From assembly GCA_035631035.1 (NCBI GenBank), contig DASQJL010000072.1, forward strand, positions 1 through 62,435: a stretch of 62,435 nucleotides of DNA. The letters are read 5' to 3'. Both the position numbers and the translations under genes were made by a program. This DNA is from Candidatus Binatia bacterium (GTDB taxonomy: Bacteria > Eisenbacteria > RBG-16-71-46 > SZUA-252). The notes below the pieces were generated by a model. The model did no database searches, was not told the DNA's origin, and was given only the letters and a program-made list of their open reading frames with translations. Numbering within the stretch: the stretch's first letter is position 1; each line of letters begins with the position of its first letter. This document shows positions 25,822-35,187 of this stretch, piece by piece.

Positions 25822-28023
25822 CTACTTCGCTACGGTTAGCACCTTCGCGATCGCCACGTTGCGGTCCTGGTCGGACGCGCGGACCGTGACGGTGTGTTCC
25901 CCGGGGGGAAGGCTCGGGACGGGGATCCGGAAGTTCTCGGTGCGCTGGTCGTACAGGCCGTCCTCCGGAAAGATCTGGACCCAGTCGCCGCCGTCGACCG
26001 AATACTCGATCACCGCGATCCGCGAGTCGGCGTCCACGGCCGTGCCGCTCACCACGACGCCGCGGCCGCCGAGCCCGCCGCCCGAGGAGGTCTTCATCCC
26101 CTCGATGCGCGGCGGGACGTTGTCGATCGTGACGGCCGGGCCGGTCCGCTCCGAGGAGAGCGCCACGTCCGGCGGGTTGTCCACCCTGTCCGAGGCGATC
26201 ACCTTGATGCGGTAGGTCCCGTTCGCGTAGGACTCGGCGTCCCACGAGACGATGCGATCCTTCTTGTCGGTCGCCAGGTTCCGCCACTCCTTCTCGTCGT
26301 CGCTCCGGATCAGCACGTCGTACGTGAGGTCGTCGCCGTTGGGATCGGCGGCGTCCCAGGTCACGGTGCGCACGCCGCGCGCCCAGGCCGCGCTCGCGTC
26401 GGAGACCGCGCGGGGGCCGGTCTTCGGCAGCGAGTACTCCACCTTCAATCCGTTCGGGAAGGTCTGCGAGATCTGCGGGGGCCGGTACTCCGGGCCCCCC
26501 TCCATGAACGGCTGGTCGGGTCCGAACACCTGGATGTTCCCGATCTCCGGCGGCAGGTTGCGCTGCCGGTAGGAGACCTCGGCCATCGAGAGGAACGGAA
26601 GATCGCTCCCCGTCTTCTTGAGACGCAGGCGGAACTGGAGGAAGCGCGCGGGAGGGCTCTTGATCTCGGCCCCTCCGGGACCGATCGGGGTCTCGGGGCT
26701 CCAGTCGCTCCAGCCCTCGTCGGGCGTCTGGCTGAGGCCGCTGCGCGAGGACCACGTCGCCTCGCCGTCGCGAAGGGAGACGAGCGCGCGTCCCCAGGAC
26801 GCCACCGAGCGGAGGTCGTGCGCGTCGGAGAGATAGGTCCCCTGCGCCGCGGGGCCGGAGCCCAGGGCGTAGAGGATGGCCGGGTTCCCCGTGGCGGCGA
26901 AGGTCTCGCCGCCGGAGCGGATCAGGGCGAGCACCTGCTTTTCGTCCGGGGCGCCGAGCAGCGCGTACTTGCGATTGGTCGAGACGCGGAAGAGCGCGCC
27001 CGGGTCGCCCGTCGACACCCACACCGACTGGTCGTCGGCGGGAATCATGGAGTAGATGTAATCGGCCGTGGGCGCGTAGAGCAGCCGCGCGCTCCCGTCG
27101 GGCTGCACCAGGTAAACGCCGCTCCGCCCGCCGCTCGTGGGCGTGACGTCGACGGCGTAGGGACTGGCGCCGCCTCCCCCCGCCGAGCGCGAGGACGCCT
27201 GCCCCTTGCTCGCGCCGACCGCGACGGAGCCGTCGGGAAGCACCGCGATGGCCCGGATCTCGTCGGCGTCGGCGTCGTAGATCACGCGCTGGCGCCCGGC
27301 GCCCTCGACCTTCACGAGGAGCCCCTTCGCCCCTGTGCCCGCGAGGAGCGCGCCGTCCTTGGCCCAGGCGAGGGCGAGCACGTTCACGTCCTTGGTCTCC
27401 GCGTAGACGGAGCCCTTTCCCGGCCCCGTCACCTGGAAGATCTTCCCGCGGGGGCCGGTGCCGGCGTAGAGGGCGCCGTCCTTGCCGACCAGGAGCGACC
27501 AGATCGATTCCTCGCCCGTCTTGAAGTAGCGCGTCGTGTCGCCGCGCGCCGTGATCCGGAAGATCTCGCCCCCGGGCGCCGACGCGGCGTACACGTCGTC
27601 CCTGGCGTCCACGGCCATCGCGGTGATCTCGCTGGCGCCCGTCCTCCAGAGAAGCTTCGCTCCCTCGCCGCGCGTCCAGCGGTAGATGGCGCCGTTGTCG
27701 CCCGTGCCGAAATAGACCCGTCCCTTCGCGTCGCGCGCGAGGCTCCAGATGTAGGCCACGTCGGGAAGGCGCGTCACGACCGAATCCCATCCCGGTCCGA
27801 GGCTCAAGTAGCCGTCGCTCTCGATCGAGACGCCCACGACCTGCTCTCCCTGGAGGAAGTCTCCGGCGCTGTCCAGCCGCCAGAAGGAGGTGCTCACGGC
27901 GAGCGCGCCGGGGGCGTGGCAGGCGAGAAGAAGGACCGCGGCACTCCATGCCGCGACGAGCGCGGAGGGTCGAAGGGGCGTCAGAATGGCTCTCCTTTCG
28001 CGGCGGGACGGGCGCGGCGTCAT
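25822..28023 (-). CDS. Secreted beta-propeller/Ig-like domain protein
   Basis: 733 residues. A signal peptide (LVAAWSAAVLLLACHAPGALA) is followed by repeated propeller blades with GRVYFGTGDNGAIYR, DDVYAASAPGGEIFR and GALYAGTGPRGKIF-type units (about residues 60-430). Ig/Fn3-like modules follow (VTWDAADPNGDDLTYDVLI and YSVDGGDWVQIFPEDG regions) to the C-terminus. No catalytic motif is visible. ATG at 28023 lies 22 bp after the S55-type gene stop, so the two are probably cotranscribed. A surface or periplasmic binding/sensor role is inferred; the ligand is unknown. Confidence 0.75.
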   Translation of the reverse strand: MTPRPSRRERRAILTPLRPSALVAAWSAAVLLLACHAPGALAVSTSFWRLDSAGDFLQGEQVVGVSIESDGYLSLGPGWDSVVTRLPDVAYIWSLARDAKGRVYFGTGDNGAIYRWTRGEGAKLLWRTGASEITAMAVDARDDVYAASAPGGEIFRITARGDTTRYFKTGEESIWSLLVGKDGALYAGTGPRGKIFQVTGPGKGSVYAETKDVNVLALAWAKDGALLAGTGAKGLLVKVEGAGRQRVIYDADADEIRAIAVLPDGSVAVGASKGQASSRSAGGGGASPYAVDVTPTSGGRSGVYLVQPDGSARLLYAPTADYIYSMIPADDQSVWVSTGDPGALFRVSTNRKYALLGAPDEKQVLALIRSGGETFAATGNPAILYALGSGPAAQGTYLSDAHDLRSVASWGRALVSLRDGEATWSSRSGLSQTPDEGWSDWSPETPIGPGGAEIKSPPARFLQFRLRLKKTGSDLPFLSMAEVSYRQRNLPPEIGNIQVFGPDQPFMEGGPEYRPPQISQTFPNGLKVEYSLPKTGPRAVSDASAAWARGVRTVTWDAADPNGDDLTYDVLIRSDDEKEWRNLATDKKDRIVSWDAESYANGTYRIKVIASDRVDNPPDVALSSERTGPAVTIDNVPPRIEGMKTSSGGGLGGRGVVVSGTAVDADSRIAVIEYSVDGGDWVQIFPEDGLYDQRTENFRIPVPSLPPGEHTVTVRASDQDRNVAIAKVLTVAK

Positions 28024-28045
28024 CGGGAGGCGTCTCGAGGCGCGA

Positions 28046-29848
28046 TCATCGGTTTCCGGGAATGACGGTGACGGTGGCGCTCTCGCATCCGCGCACGACG
28101 TGCCCCAGCGGGATCGCGGCCTCGGACACGGTCGCGCCCTTGGTGGCGGCCGACTCGCCCGACTTGGGCGATGAGCCGAGCACGTTGAGCACGGAGCCGG
28201 GCGCCTGGGACATCTCACGGCCGCCCACGACGGCGCCGCCCGCGGCGCGATAGAGCTGCACGTAGATCCGGTCGGACGGACGGTCCGATTCGATCAGATC
28301 GGCGAGCTGGTCGAACGTCTCGGGCTGATATCGCTCCGGCGCCCGCTGCATCTCCCACTTCTCGGTCTCGGTCGCGTCGCAGACGCGCACCGTGAGATCG
28401 CCCGCCGGCGTCGAGGGCGGGACGCGGACCCGCACGCGGCGGGTCTCGACCAGGCGGTTCGAGCGGCGGAGCGTGAGGTCCACGTCGAGCGAATCGCCCG
28501 CGATGACGGCGGCGGGCGCGACGCGGATCCCGAGCAGCGCAGCCTCGTCGATCCCCTCCTCCACGCGCACGCTGACGCGCGCCGAGTCGAGCCGCGAGGG
28601 GCGGAACCGGTCTCCGAGGAGAAGCGTGAGCGACTGCCCCACGGTCTCTCCCACCCCCGAGACGGGTGCCGTGCTGATGAAGGTGTCTTCCTTGTGGATC
28701 GTGCGCGCGCCGCCGTTCATGTAGAGCGCGAAGTCGTACCGCAGCGTGGCCACGCCGGCGTCGTAGAGCGCTTCGGAGATCGAGTTCACGACGGTCGCGC
28801 TTACGAGCGCGGGCGTGAGATAGCGGCTCCGCGCCACCTCCATGCGGTAGGAGCGGGAACGCCCGCCGGTCCCGGTGATCGCGACGGAGACCGGAATCAT
28901 CGACGGCGACGGGCCCAGGGTCCCCGCGATCCCCGTGCTCCGGTCGGCGAAGATGGTGCCGCAGGTCACCGTGGGCGAGCCGATCTTGTTCGAGATCTCC
29001 TGGCTGGACATGATCGTGTGGATCCTGGCCGCCGTCATCGGCAGCTCCATCCAGCCCATCGCGAGGAAGGGATGCCCGAAGGCGAGCACGCGGTCGCCGT
29101 CGCGGTAGGTGACGGTGCCGATCGCCGCCGCCGACCAGTCGCCCCGCACCAGCTGAACCCCCACGGCCGAGCCGGGGCGGAGCGAGTCGCAGGAGCCCCC
29201 GGGGGCGTTGGCCCCGCCGGGGCTTGCGACGAAGCCGCGCTCGGAGAGCCAGGGCTGGAGGTAGCGGATCGCTTCGCTGGTGAAGCCGGCGAGCGCGAGC
29301 GGCGTGGCGATCGGCCTCGCGCCGCCGACGTCGCCCGACGGCTCCTTGGGCGCCCCGAGGGATCCGAAGGCGTCCTCGGGGTTCGACGGCCGGGCGCCGG
29401 GGGCCGGGAGGAGGCTCAGCATCTGGTCGATCGGCGTGATCCCCGCCATCGGCTCCTTCAGGAAGGCCCAGGTGTAGGAGACCGCGCCGATCAGCTTTCC
29501 CCCGACGTAGACCGGGCTTCCGCTCATCCCCGCGATGACGCCGGTCCGGTCCACGACCGGGCCCGACGCTTTCGCCATGATGAGGTCGAAGCCGGGGCGA
29601 TAGCTCTTCAGCACCCCCACGATGGTGACCGAGAAGGTGTCGATCTGGGTGCCGGAGAAGACGCTGTAGCCGGTGCCGACCATCCCCTCGCGGATCTCGG
29701 AGACGGGGAGCCTGGCCGAGGGCGGGATGAGCGGCGGCGGGGCCGCCCAGGCGGCGCCGGGCAGCGTTCCCCCCGCGAGGACCCCAGCGATTCCGGAGGC
29801 GAGGAGGAGAGCCGGTAGGACGCGCCCGAGCGCGCGACGAATGGTCAT
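28046..29848 (-). CDS. Secreted SpoIVB/S55-type serine peptidase-like protein
   Basis: 600 residues with a signal peptide ending near AAWAAPPP. Residues 48-120 (EIREGMVGTGYSVFSGTQIDTF to GMSGSPVYVGG) match the S55 block, with the Ser motif GMSGSP at about residue 107. A second motif, LAFGHPF, lies much later (near residue 265). In SpoIVB the His comes before the Ser; here the order is reversed. Cys-containing CDSLRPG and TVTCGTIF flank that part. ATG at 29848. It lies between mutS and the propeller gene. Such proteins occur in many non-sporulating phyla; peptidase activity is unproven. Confidence 0.75.
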   Translation of the reverse strand: MTIRRALGRVLPALLLASGIAGVLAGGTLPGAAWAAPPPLIPPSARLPVSEIREGMVGTGYSVFSGTQIDTFSVTIVGVLKSYRPGFDLIMAKASGPVVDRTGVIAGMSGSPVYVGGKLIGAVSYTWAFLKEPMAGITPIDQMLSLLPAPGARPSNPEDAFGSLGAPKEPSGDVGGARPIATPLALAGFTSEAIRYLQPWLSERGFVASPGGANAPGGSCDSLRPGSAVGVQLVRGDWSAAAIGTVTYRDGDRVLAFGHPFLAMGWMELPMTAARIHTIMSSQEISNKIGSPTVTCGTIFADRSTGIAGTLGPSPSMIPVSVAITGTGGRSRSYRMEVARSRYLTPALVSATVVNSISEALYDAGVATLRYDFALYMNGGARTIHKEDTFISTAPVSGVGETVGQSLTLLLGDRFRPSRLDSARVSVRVEEGIDEAALLGIRVAPAAVIAGDSLDVDLTLRRSNRLVETRRVRVRVPPSTPAGDLTVRVCDATETEKWEMQRAPERYQPETFDQLADLIESDRPSDRIYVQLYRAAGGAVVGGREMSQAPGSVLNVLGSSPKSGESAATKGATVSEAAIPLGHVVRGCESATVTVIPGNR

Positions 29849-29885
29849 TAGTAGTGGGAACAATACGGACTGGAGGAAGGTTCCG

Positions 29886-32552
29886 TCAACGAGTCCCGCC
29901 CGATCCCCGCGCCCGGTCACGCAGCGAGGCCAGGCGCTGGAGCGCATCCAGCGGCGTGAGCCGCTCCACCGGGGCGTCGGCCAGCTCGACGAGGAGCGCC
30001 GCCCGCTCGTCCGCCCCCACGCCCCGCCCCGGGCCGCCCCCCGCGTCCCCCCGCGCGCCGTTCTGGCCGGCGGCGTGCTCCCGCTCCAGGCGCGCCAGGA
30101 TCTCCTCGGCGCGGGCGAGCACCTCCCCCGGCACGCCGGCGAGCTGGGCGACGTGGATCCCGTAGGAGCGGTCGGCGCGCCCCGGCGCGATCACGTGCAG
30201 GAAAACGATCCTCCCCCCGGTCTCCGAGACCCGCACGTTCCGGTTCTTGAGGCGCGGCAGAGTCGCCTCGAGATCGGTCAGCTCGTGGTAGTGGGTGGCG
30301 AAGAGGGTTCGCGGGCGCGCGCGCGGGCCCTCGTGCAGGGCCTCGGTCACCGCCCACGCGAGGGAGAGCCCGTCGTAGGTGCTGGTCCCCCGCCCCACCT
30401 CGTCCAGGAGCACCAGGCTCTGGTCGGTGGCCTGGCGCAGGATGGCCGCGGTCTCCTCCATCTCGACGAAGAAGGTCGAGGCGCCGCGCGCGATCTGGTC
30501 CGAGGCGCCGACGCGCGTGAAGATCCGGTCGGCGAGCCCGATCTCGGCCGACGCCGCCGGGACGTAGGAGCCGACCTGCGCGAGATAGACCGCGAGCCCC
30601 ACCTGGCGCAGGAAGGTGGACTTGCCCCCCATGTTGGGGCCGGTGATCAGCCAGATCTGCTCCCGCTCCCCGTCGAGCGCGCAGTCGTTCGGAACGAAGG
30701 CGCCGCCGTCCAGCGCGCGCTCCACCATCGGATGCCGCGACTGCTTCAGCACGAGCTTCCGGCTCTCGGTCAGGACCGGGCGCGTCCAGCGCTCGCGTGC
30801 GGCGGTCTCGCCGAGCGCGCGGTACAGGTCGAGCTCGGCCACCACGCGCGCGGCGTCGTGCAGGGCGCCGATCGACTCCAGGCACCGCTCGCGCAGGCGG
30901 TGGAAGTGCGCCGCCTCGGAGCGGCGGCTCTCCACGTTGGCCGCCTCGATCCGCTCCTCCATCCGCTTCAGCTCGGGCGTGACGTAGCGCTCGGCGCCGG
31001 CCAGCGTCTGCTTTCGAATGTAGTCCTCGGGCGCGCGGGCGAGCTGCGAGCGGGTGATCTCGATGTAGTAGCCGAAGACACGGTTGTAGCCCACCTTGAG
31101 ATTGGAGATCCCCGACCGCGCGCGCTCCCGCGCCTCGAGCGCGAGCACCTGCTCGCGGCCGTCGCCCGCGTCGCTCCGCATGGCGTCCAGGTCGGGATCG
31201 AACCCCGGACGGATGATCCCCCCCTGGGTCGCGGTGAGCGGGAGCTCCTCCATCAGCGCTTCCTCGAGCAGCGCCGCGAGCCCCGAGAGGTCGGGAAGCG
31301 CCTCGCGCCAGGCGCCGATCGCCGCCCCCGTCCGCGCCTCCAGCGTAAGGCGCACGGCGGGCAGGCGCCGGAGCGCGTCGCGCACGGCGCCCAGGTCGCG
31401 GGGCGCCGCGCGTCCGGAGCCCAGGAGTCCGAGCGTGCGCTCGAGATCGGGGAAGCGGTGGAGCCGCTCGGCCAGCTCGGCCCGGAGCGGCGCCGACTCG
31501 GCGAAGCAGGCCGTGCGGTCGAGGCGCGACGTGACCACCGCGCGCTCGCGCGCCGGCTTCCTGAGGAGCGCCCGGAGCGCCCGCGCTCCCATCGAGGTCT
31601 CGGTGCGGTCGAGCAGGTGGAGCAGCGCGTGCTCCTTCCCCGCCGGCGACTCGAAGACCTCGAGATTCCGAAGCGTCACCTCGTCGACGACGAGCGGCTC
31701 TCCCTCGCGGAGCGGGCGGATCTCCCGGATCTGCGGCAGGTCCGATTTCGCGAGCGAGCGCAGGTAGTCGAGCAGCGCGCCGGCCGCGCCCAGCCCCTCG
31801 CGTCCCGCGTCCAGCCCGAACGCGTCGAGGCGGGCCACCGAGAAGTGCCGGAGCAGCGCCTGGCGTCCCGCCTCGGGATCGAACCGCGCCGGCTCGCGGC
31901 GCGTGATCGGCACCTTGCCGTAGGGCGAGCCCTCGCCGTCGCCGCACGCCGGGTCGCGCCCGCCGCGACCGGATAGCGGCAGCAGCACCTCGCGCGCGGG
32001 AAACGCGAGCGGGAGCGCGGCGAGTCCCTCGGCGTCCACCGTCCCCGCGCGAAATTCCCCCGTCGAGACCTCGGCCACGGCGACCCCGATGCGCGCCTCG
32101 CCGGGGGCGAGCGCCACGATGTAGTGGCTCTCGGTCGCCTCCAGAAGCCCGAGCCGCGTGACCGTGCCCGGCGTGAGCACCTCCACCACCTGGCGGTCGA
32201 CCAGCCCCTTCGCCTCCTCGGCGCTCTCCATCTGCTCGGCGATCGCGACCGAGTAGCCGTGCTCGACCAGCTTCTTGAGGTACCCCTCGACCGAATGGTG
32301 CGGCACGCCCGCGAGCGGAAGCGGGTCGCGCTTCTTGTCGCGGGAAGTCAGCGCGATGCCGAGCACGCGCGAGGCGACGAGCGCGTCCTCGCCGAAGGTC
32401 TCGTAGAAGTCGCCCATGCGGAAGAGGAGGATGCTCCCCGGATGCTCCGCCTTGAGCCTCCGGTACTGCTCGAGCATCGGGGTCGTCTCCCCGCGGGCGG
32501 CGACGCTCTCCGCCGCGCCGTTCGCTTCCGTGCGGACCGGGGTGGTCTCCAC
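29886..32552 (-). CDS. mutS: DNA mismatch repair protein MutS
   Basis: 888 residues. Mismatch-binding FRMGDFYETF carries the Phe-X-Glu motif of MutS1. The ATPase domain has Walker A TGPNMGGKST, Walker B LVLLDEVGRGTSTYDG and the late FATHYHELTDLE. The C-terminal region after LARLEREH is Gly/Pro-rich and then ends in the usual helix. It recognises base mismatches and recruits MutL. GTG at 32552, 1 bp after the SPOR-domain gene stop. Confidence 0.97.
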   Translation of the reverse strand: METTPVRTEANGAAESVAARGETTPMLEQYRRLKAEHPGSILLFRMGDFYETFGEDALVASRVLGIALTSRDKKRDPLPLAGVPHHSVEGYLKKLVEHGYSVAIAEQMESAEEAKGLVDRQVVEVLTPGTVTRLGLLEATESHYIVALAPGEARIGVAVAEVSTGEFRAGTVDAEGLAALPLAFPAREVLLPLSGRGGRDPACGDGEGSPYGKVPITRREPARFDPEAGRQALLRHFSVARLDAFGLDAGREGLGAAGALLDYLRSLAKSDLPQIREIRPLREGEPLVVDEVTLRNLEVFESPAGKEHALLHLLDRTETSMGARALRALLRKPARERAVVTSRLDRTACFAESAPLRAELAERLHRFPDLERTLGLLGSGRAAPRDLGAVRDALRRLPAVRLTLEARTGAAIGAWREALPDLSGLAALLEEALMEELPLTATQGGIIRPGFDPDLDAMRSDAGDGREQVLALEARERARSGISNLKVGYNRVFGYYIEITRSQLARAPEDYIRKQTLAGAERYVTPELKRMEERIEAANVESRRSEAAHFHRLRERCLESIGALHDAARVVAELDLYRALGETAARERWTRPVLTESRKLVLKQSRHPMVERALDGGAFVPNDCALDGEREQIWLITGPNMGGKSTFLRQVGLAVYLAQVGSYVPAASAEIGLADRIFTRVGASDQIARGASTFFVEMEETAAILRQATDQSLVLLDEVGRGTSTYDGLSLAWAVTEALHEGPRARPRTLFATHYHELTDLEATLPRLKNRNVRVSETGGRIVFLHVIAPGRADRSYGIHVAQLAGVPGEVLARAEEILARLEREHAAGQNGARGDAGGGPGRGVGADERAALLVELADAPVERLTPLDALQRLASLRDRARGSGGTR

Positions 32553-32553
32553 G

Positions 32554-33618
32554 CTAGTGGGGCACGACCTGGTAGGAAAGCCCTCGCTCGCGCCGGAGCC
32601 GCTCGCCCAGCGCGCGCGCCTCGTCGCGCGTGGCGAAGGAGCCCGCGCGCACGCGGAAGAGGGGCGGCGTCTCGGTCCCCTGTCGTACCGACACGTCGTC
32701 GTTCCCCGCCTGGCGCAGCTCGCCCGCCAGCGCGTCGGCCAGCCCCTTCTTCGTGAACGCGCCGATCTGGATGGCGTATCCGCCGCCGATCGGCAGGAGG
32801 GGCGTCACCGTGTCGCCGGGGCGGATGCCGCGGTCGCGGACCCGCGCCGCCTCGTAGGAGAGCGGGAAGCGCTGCGCCACCTGGCGGAACACGCTCGCCG
32901 CGTCGGCCGGACGCCCCACCGCTTCGAGCGCGATGCCCATGGCGTAGAGCGCCTGCGGCGCGTACTCCCCCTGGGGATGGCGCTCGAGAAGCGTCCGGAG
33001 CGCGGCCATCGCCGCCGAGGGCTTGCTGGCGCGCAGCGCGGCCTGGGCCGTGGCGTAGTCGTAGGACTCCTCCTCGGGCGAGCCCCGGAGATCGGACTCG
33101 GCGGAGGCCAGGAACTGGAGCGCTCCCGCGGCGTCCCCGCGGCCGAGCTGCGCCAGCCCGCGCGTCACGAGGGCCTGCCGTCCCGTCGCGCTCCGCTCCA
33201 CGCCGGGGGTGAAGATGGCGAGCAGGTTCTCCGCCTGCGCGTAGTCGCCGCTCACGTAGCGGAGACGGGCCTGGGCCAGCGTCGCCTCGCGCCGGAAGGC
33301 GCCCTTCGGGTAGCGGGTCAGGTACTCCGAGAGCGCCTGGTCGTAGGCGTTGCCGTCCTCGAGCAGGAGCGCGCGCAGGTACGCCGCGGCGTCGGCCTTG
33401 TCGGGCGCCAGGCCGTTCTCGGGAATCCGGATCAGGATGGCGCGCGCCTCCTCGGGGCGGCCCCGGTCGAAGGCCTCGCGCGCCGAGGCGAGGAGCGCCG
33501 CGTTCGCTTCCGGCGCGGAGGGCTTCTTCGCCTCCTTCCGGGGCGCCGCCGCGACCAGCGTGGCCGCGCCGGCGACGAGCAGCGCGAGCGCGGCGGCGCG
33601 GAAGCGGCCGAGCCTCAC
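32554..33618 (-). CDS. TPR protein with C-terminal SPOR domain
   Basis: 354 residues: N-terminal hydrophobic segment (ALALLVAGAATLVAAA, signal peptide or anchor), about six tetratricopeptide-like helical repeats, then a C-terminal SPOR-type domain (GYAIQIGAFTKKGLADALAGEL to FRVRAGSFATRDEARAL). SPOR domains bind denuded peptidoglycan, often at the division site; the TPR part should bind a protein partner. GTG at 33618 overlaps the LapB-like stop (GTGA). Envelope location inferred. Confidence 0.8.
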   Translation of the reverse strand: MRLGRFRAAALALLVAGAATLVAAAPRKEAKKPSAPEANAALLASAREAFDRGRPEEARAILIRIPENGLAPDKADAAAYLRALLLEDGNAYDQALSEYLTRYPKGAFRREATLAQARLRYVSGDYAQAENLLAIFTPGVERSATGRQALVTRGLAQLGRGDAAGALQFLASAESDLRGSPEEESYDYATAQAALRASKPSAAMAALRTLLERHPQGEYAPQALYAMGIALEAVGRPADAASVFRQVAQRFPLSYEAARVRDRGIRPGDTVTPLLPIGGGYAIQIGAFTKKGLADALAGELRQAGNDDVSVRQGTETPPLFRVRAGSFATRDEARALGERLRRERGLSYQVVPH

Positions 33619-34754
33619 GCGCGCTCCATCCAGGCGAGACAGGAGGGGCAGCGCGACCAGTATTCCTCGGCGCGCTCCCCGCACTTGGGGCAGGTGAGCG
33701 GCGCCGAGCCGCCCAGCTCGCGCAGCAGCGAGTCCACCTCGTTCAACGCCCGCGCGGGATCGCCCAGGCGGCGGTGGATCTCGATCACGAGCAGCCGCGC
33801 CTCGAGCGAATGGGGATCCACGGTCAGGGCCTCGCGCGCCGCGTGCGTCGCCTCGGAGAGATCGCCGCGCTTCATGTGCATGCGCGCCAGCGCGAGCAGG
33901 ATCCGCGCGTCGCGCGGGTTCTTCTGCAGCATCTGCTCGTAGAGGGGCGCCAGGTCGCCGAAGCGGCCCCGCTCGAAATAGGAGACCTCGAGCCGCTCGA
34001 GCACCAGGTGCGAGTGCTCGGGGTGCGCGGCCGCGAGTCCCTCCCAGAGCGCCATGGCCCGGTCGGGATGGTTCGTCTCATAGTAGATGTCCCCCATCCG
34101 GAGCAGCGCCACGGGGAGATCGCGCTCCATCTTGAGCGCCGCCTTGAAGTGCCGCGCCGCCTCCTCCAGCTGCTCGTTCCGGAGATAGACCTCGCCGATC
34201 GCGGCCCGGTAACGGGCGAGCGCCGCGGTCTCCTTCTCGCCGCGCGCTTTCGCCATCTCGACCCGCACGTCGTAGGCATGGTCCCATTCGCCGCCCGCCT
34301 CGTAGGCCTGGAGCAGGAGCGGGAGGCCGCTGCCGTTCTTCCGTTCCCGCTCGCGCAGCGCCGAGGCCTCCGCGATCGCCTCCTGGGGCCGTCCCACGGC
34401 GATCCAGTCGAGCACCAGGGCCTCGCGAATCGCCTTGTCCTGGGAGGGGGTGCGCGCCGCGCGCGCGGTGAGCTTCCGGTGCAGATCGAGGGCGCGCGCG
34501 GCCTCGCCGCGCTCGCGAAGGAGATTGCCGAGATGGATGTAGGCGTCGATGTTCCCGCTGTCTTCCTGGACGGTATCGGCGAAGGCCTCGAGCGCGGCGT
34601 CCTTGTCCCCCGCGAGCAGCGCGTGCACGCCGCGCTGGTAGGGCGTCTCCGGACGGGGCGGGCCGGTGTTCGCGTCGCGCGAGAAGAGCCACGCCGCATA
34701 CCCCACCGCCGCCAGCGCCCCCACCACCGCCACCCAGGTGAACAGCGGCGCCAT
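33615..34754 (-). CDS. lapB: LapB/YciM-like TPR protein with C-terminal zinc ribbon
   Basis: 379 residues: one N-terminal transmembrane helix (LFTWVAVVGALAAVGYAAWLF), a long array of tetratricopeptide repeats, and a C-terminal rubredoxin-like metal site CPKCGE...CPSCLAW (two CXXC pairs). This is the layout of E. coli LapB (YciM), which controls LpxC turnover and so lipopolysaccharide levels. The lapA-lapB pair is adjacent here, supporting the call. ATG at 34754. Whether FtsH/LpxC control is kept in this organism is inferred. Confidence 0.85.
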   Translation of the reverse strand: MAPLFTWVAVVGALAAVGYAAWLFSRDANTGPPRPETPYQRGVHALLAGDKDAALEAFADTVQEDSGNIDAYIHLGNLLRERGEAARALDLHRKLTARAARTPSQDKAIREALVLDWIAVGRPQEAIAEASALRERERKNGSGLPLLLQAYEAGGEWDHAYDVRVEMAKARGEKETAALARYRAAIGEVYLRNEQLEEAARHFKAALKMERDLPVALLRMGDIYYETNHPDRAMALWEGLAAAHPEHSHLVLERLEVSYFERGRFGDLAPLYEQMLQKNPRDARILLALARMHMKRGDLSEATHAAREALTVDPHSLEARLLVIEIHRRLGDPARALNEVDSLLRELGGSAPLTCPKCGERAEEYWSRCPSCLAWMERA

Positions 34755-34779
34755 CAGCGCCCCCCGCCCCCCTCCGTCA

Positions 34780-35106
34780 TCAGCGTCCCCCGCCGGCCTT
34801 GGACCCGAGCGCCAGCCCCTCGAGCGGAAGGTTACGGAGCTCCGCCAGCTCCCGTTCCAGCTCCTGCTTCTGCCGCTCGATCGCCGCGACCTCGGAGCGG
34901 GCCTTCAACACCTGAAAGAGCACCAGCAGGAACGCGAGGAACATTCCCGTGGCGAACGCGGCGAACACCGCGACATTGACCGGAATGGAGCGGTAGACGT
35001 GCCCGGGCAGGTTGATCGCCGTCACGCTCTCGCGCATGTTCAGGATCGCGAAGCCCACGACGAGGATCATGACGGCGAGCCAAAGGACGTTCCGGAGAAA
35101 CCACAT
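34780..35106 (-). CDS. lapA: LapA-domain membrane protein (DUF1049)
   Basis: 108 residues: two transmembrane segments (VLWLAVMILVVGFAILN and VAVFAAFATGMFLAFLLVLFQVL) and a C-terminal coiled coil (EVAAIERQKQELERELAEL). Matches the short LapA/YciS family found before lapB. ATG at 35106 with an AGGAGG ribosome site. It likely assists LapB in lipopolysaccharide homeostasis at the inner membrane. A 25-bp gap separates it from lapB. Confidence 0.88.
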   Translation of the reverse strand: MWFLRNVLWLAVMILVVGFAILNMRESVTAINLPGHVYRSIPVNVAVFAAFATGMFLAFLLVLFQVLKARSEVAAIERQKQELERELAELRNLPLEGLALGSKAGGGR

Positions 35107-35187
35107 GGCACGGCCTCCTTGGGGGGAGATGGGCGCGGGCGAACGCCGCACCGATCCGCGCCAGAATAGAGGTGTACCGCGCCCGGG

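Noticed and set aside
25894-28065. 723-residue plus-strand frame opposite the propeller/Ig gene
   Set aside because: No signal peptide or domain; the minus-strand frame has a signal peptide and clear repeats.
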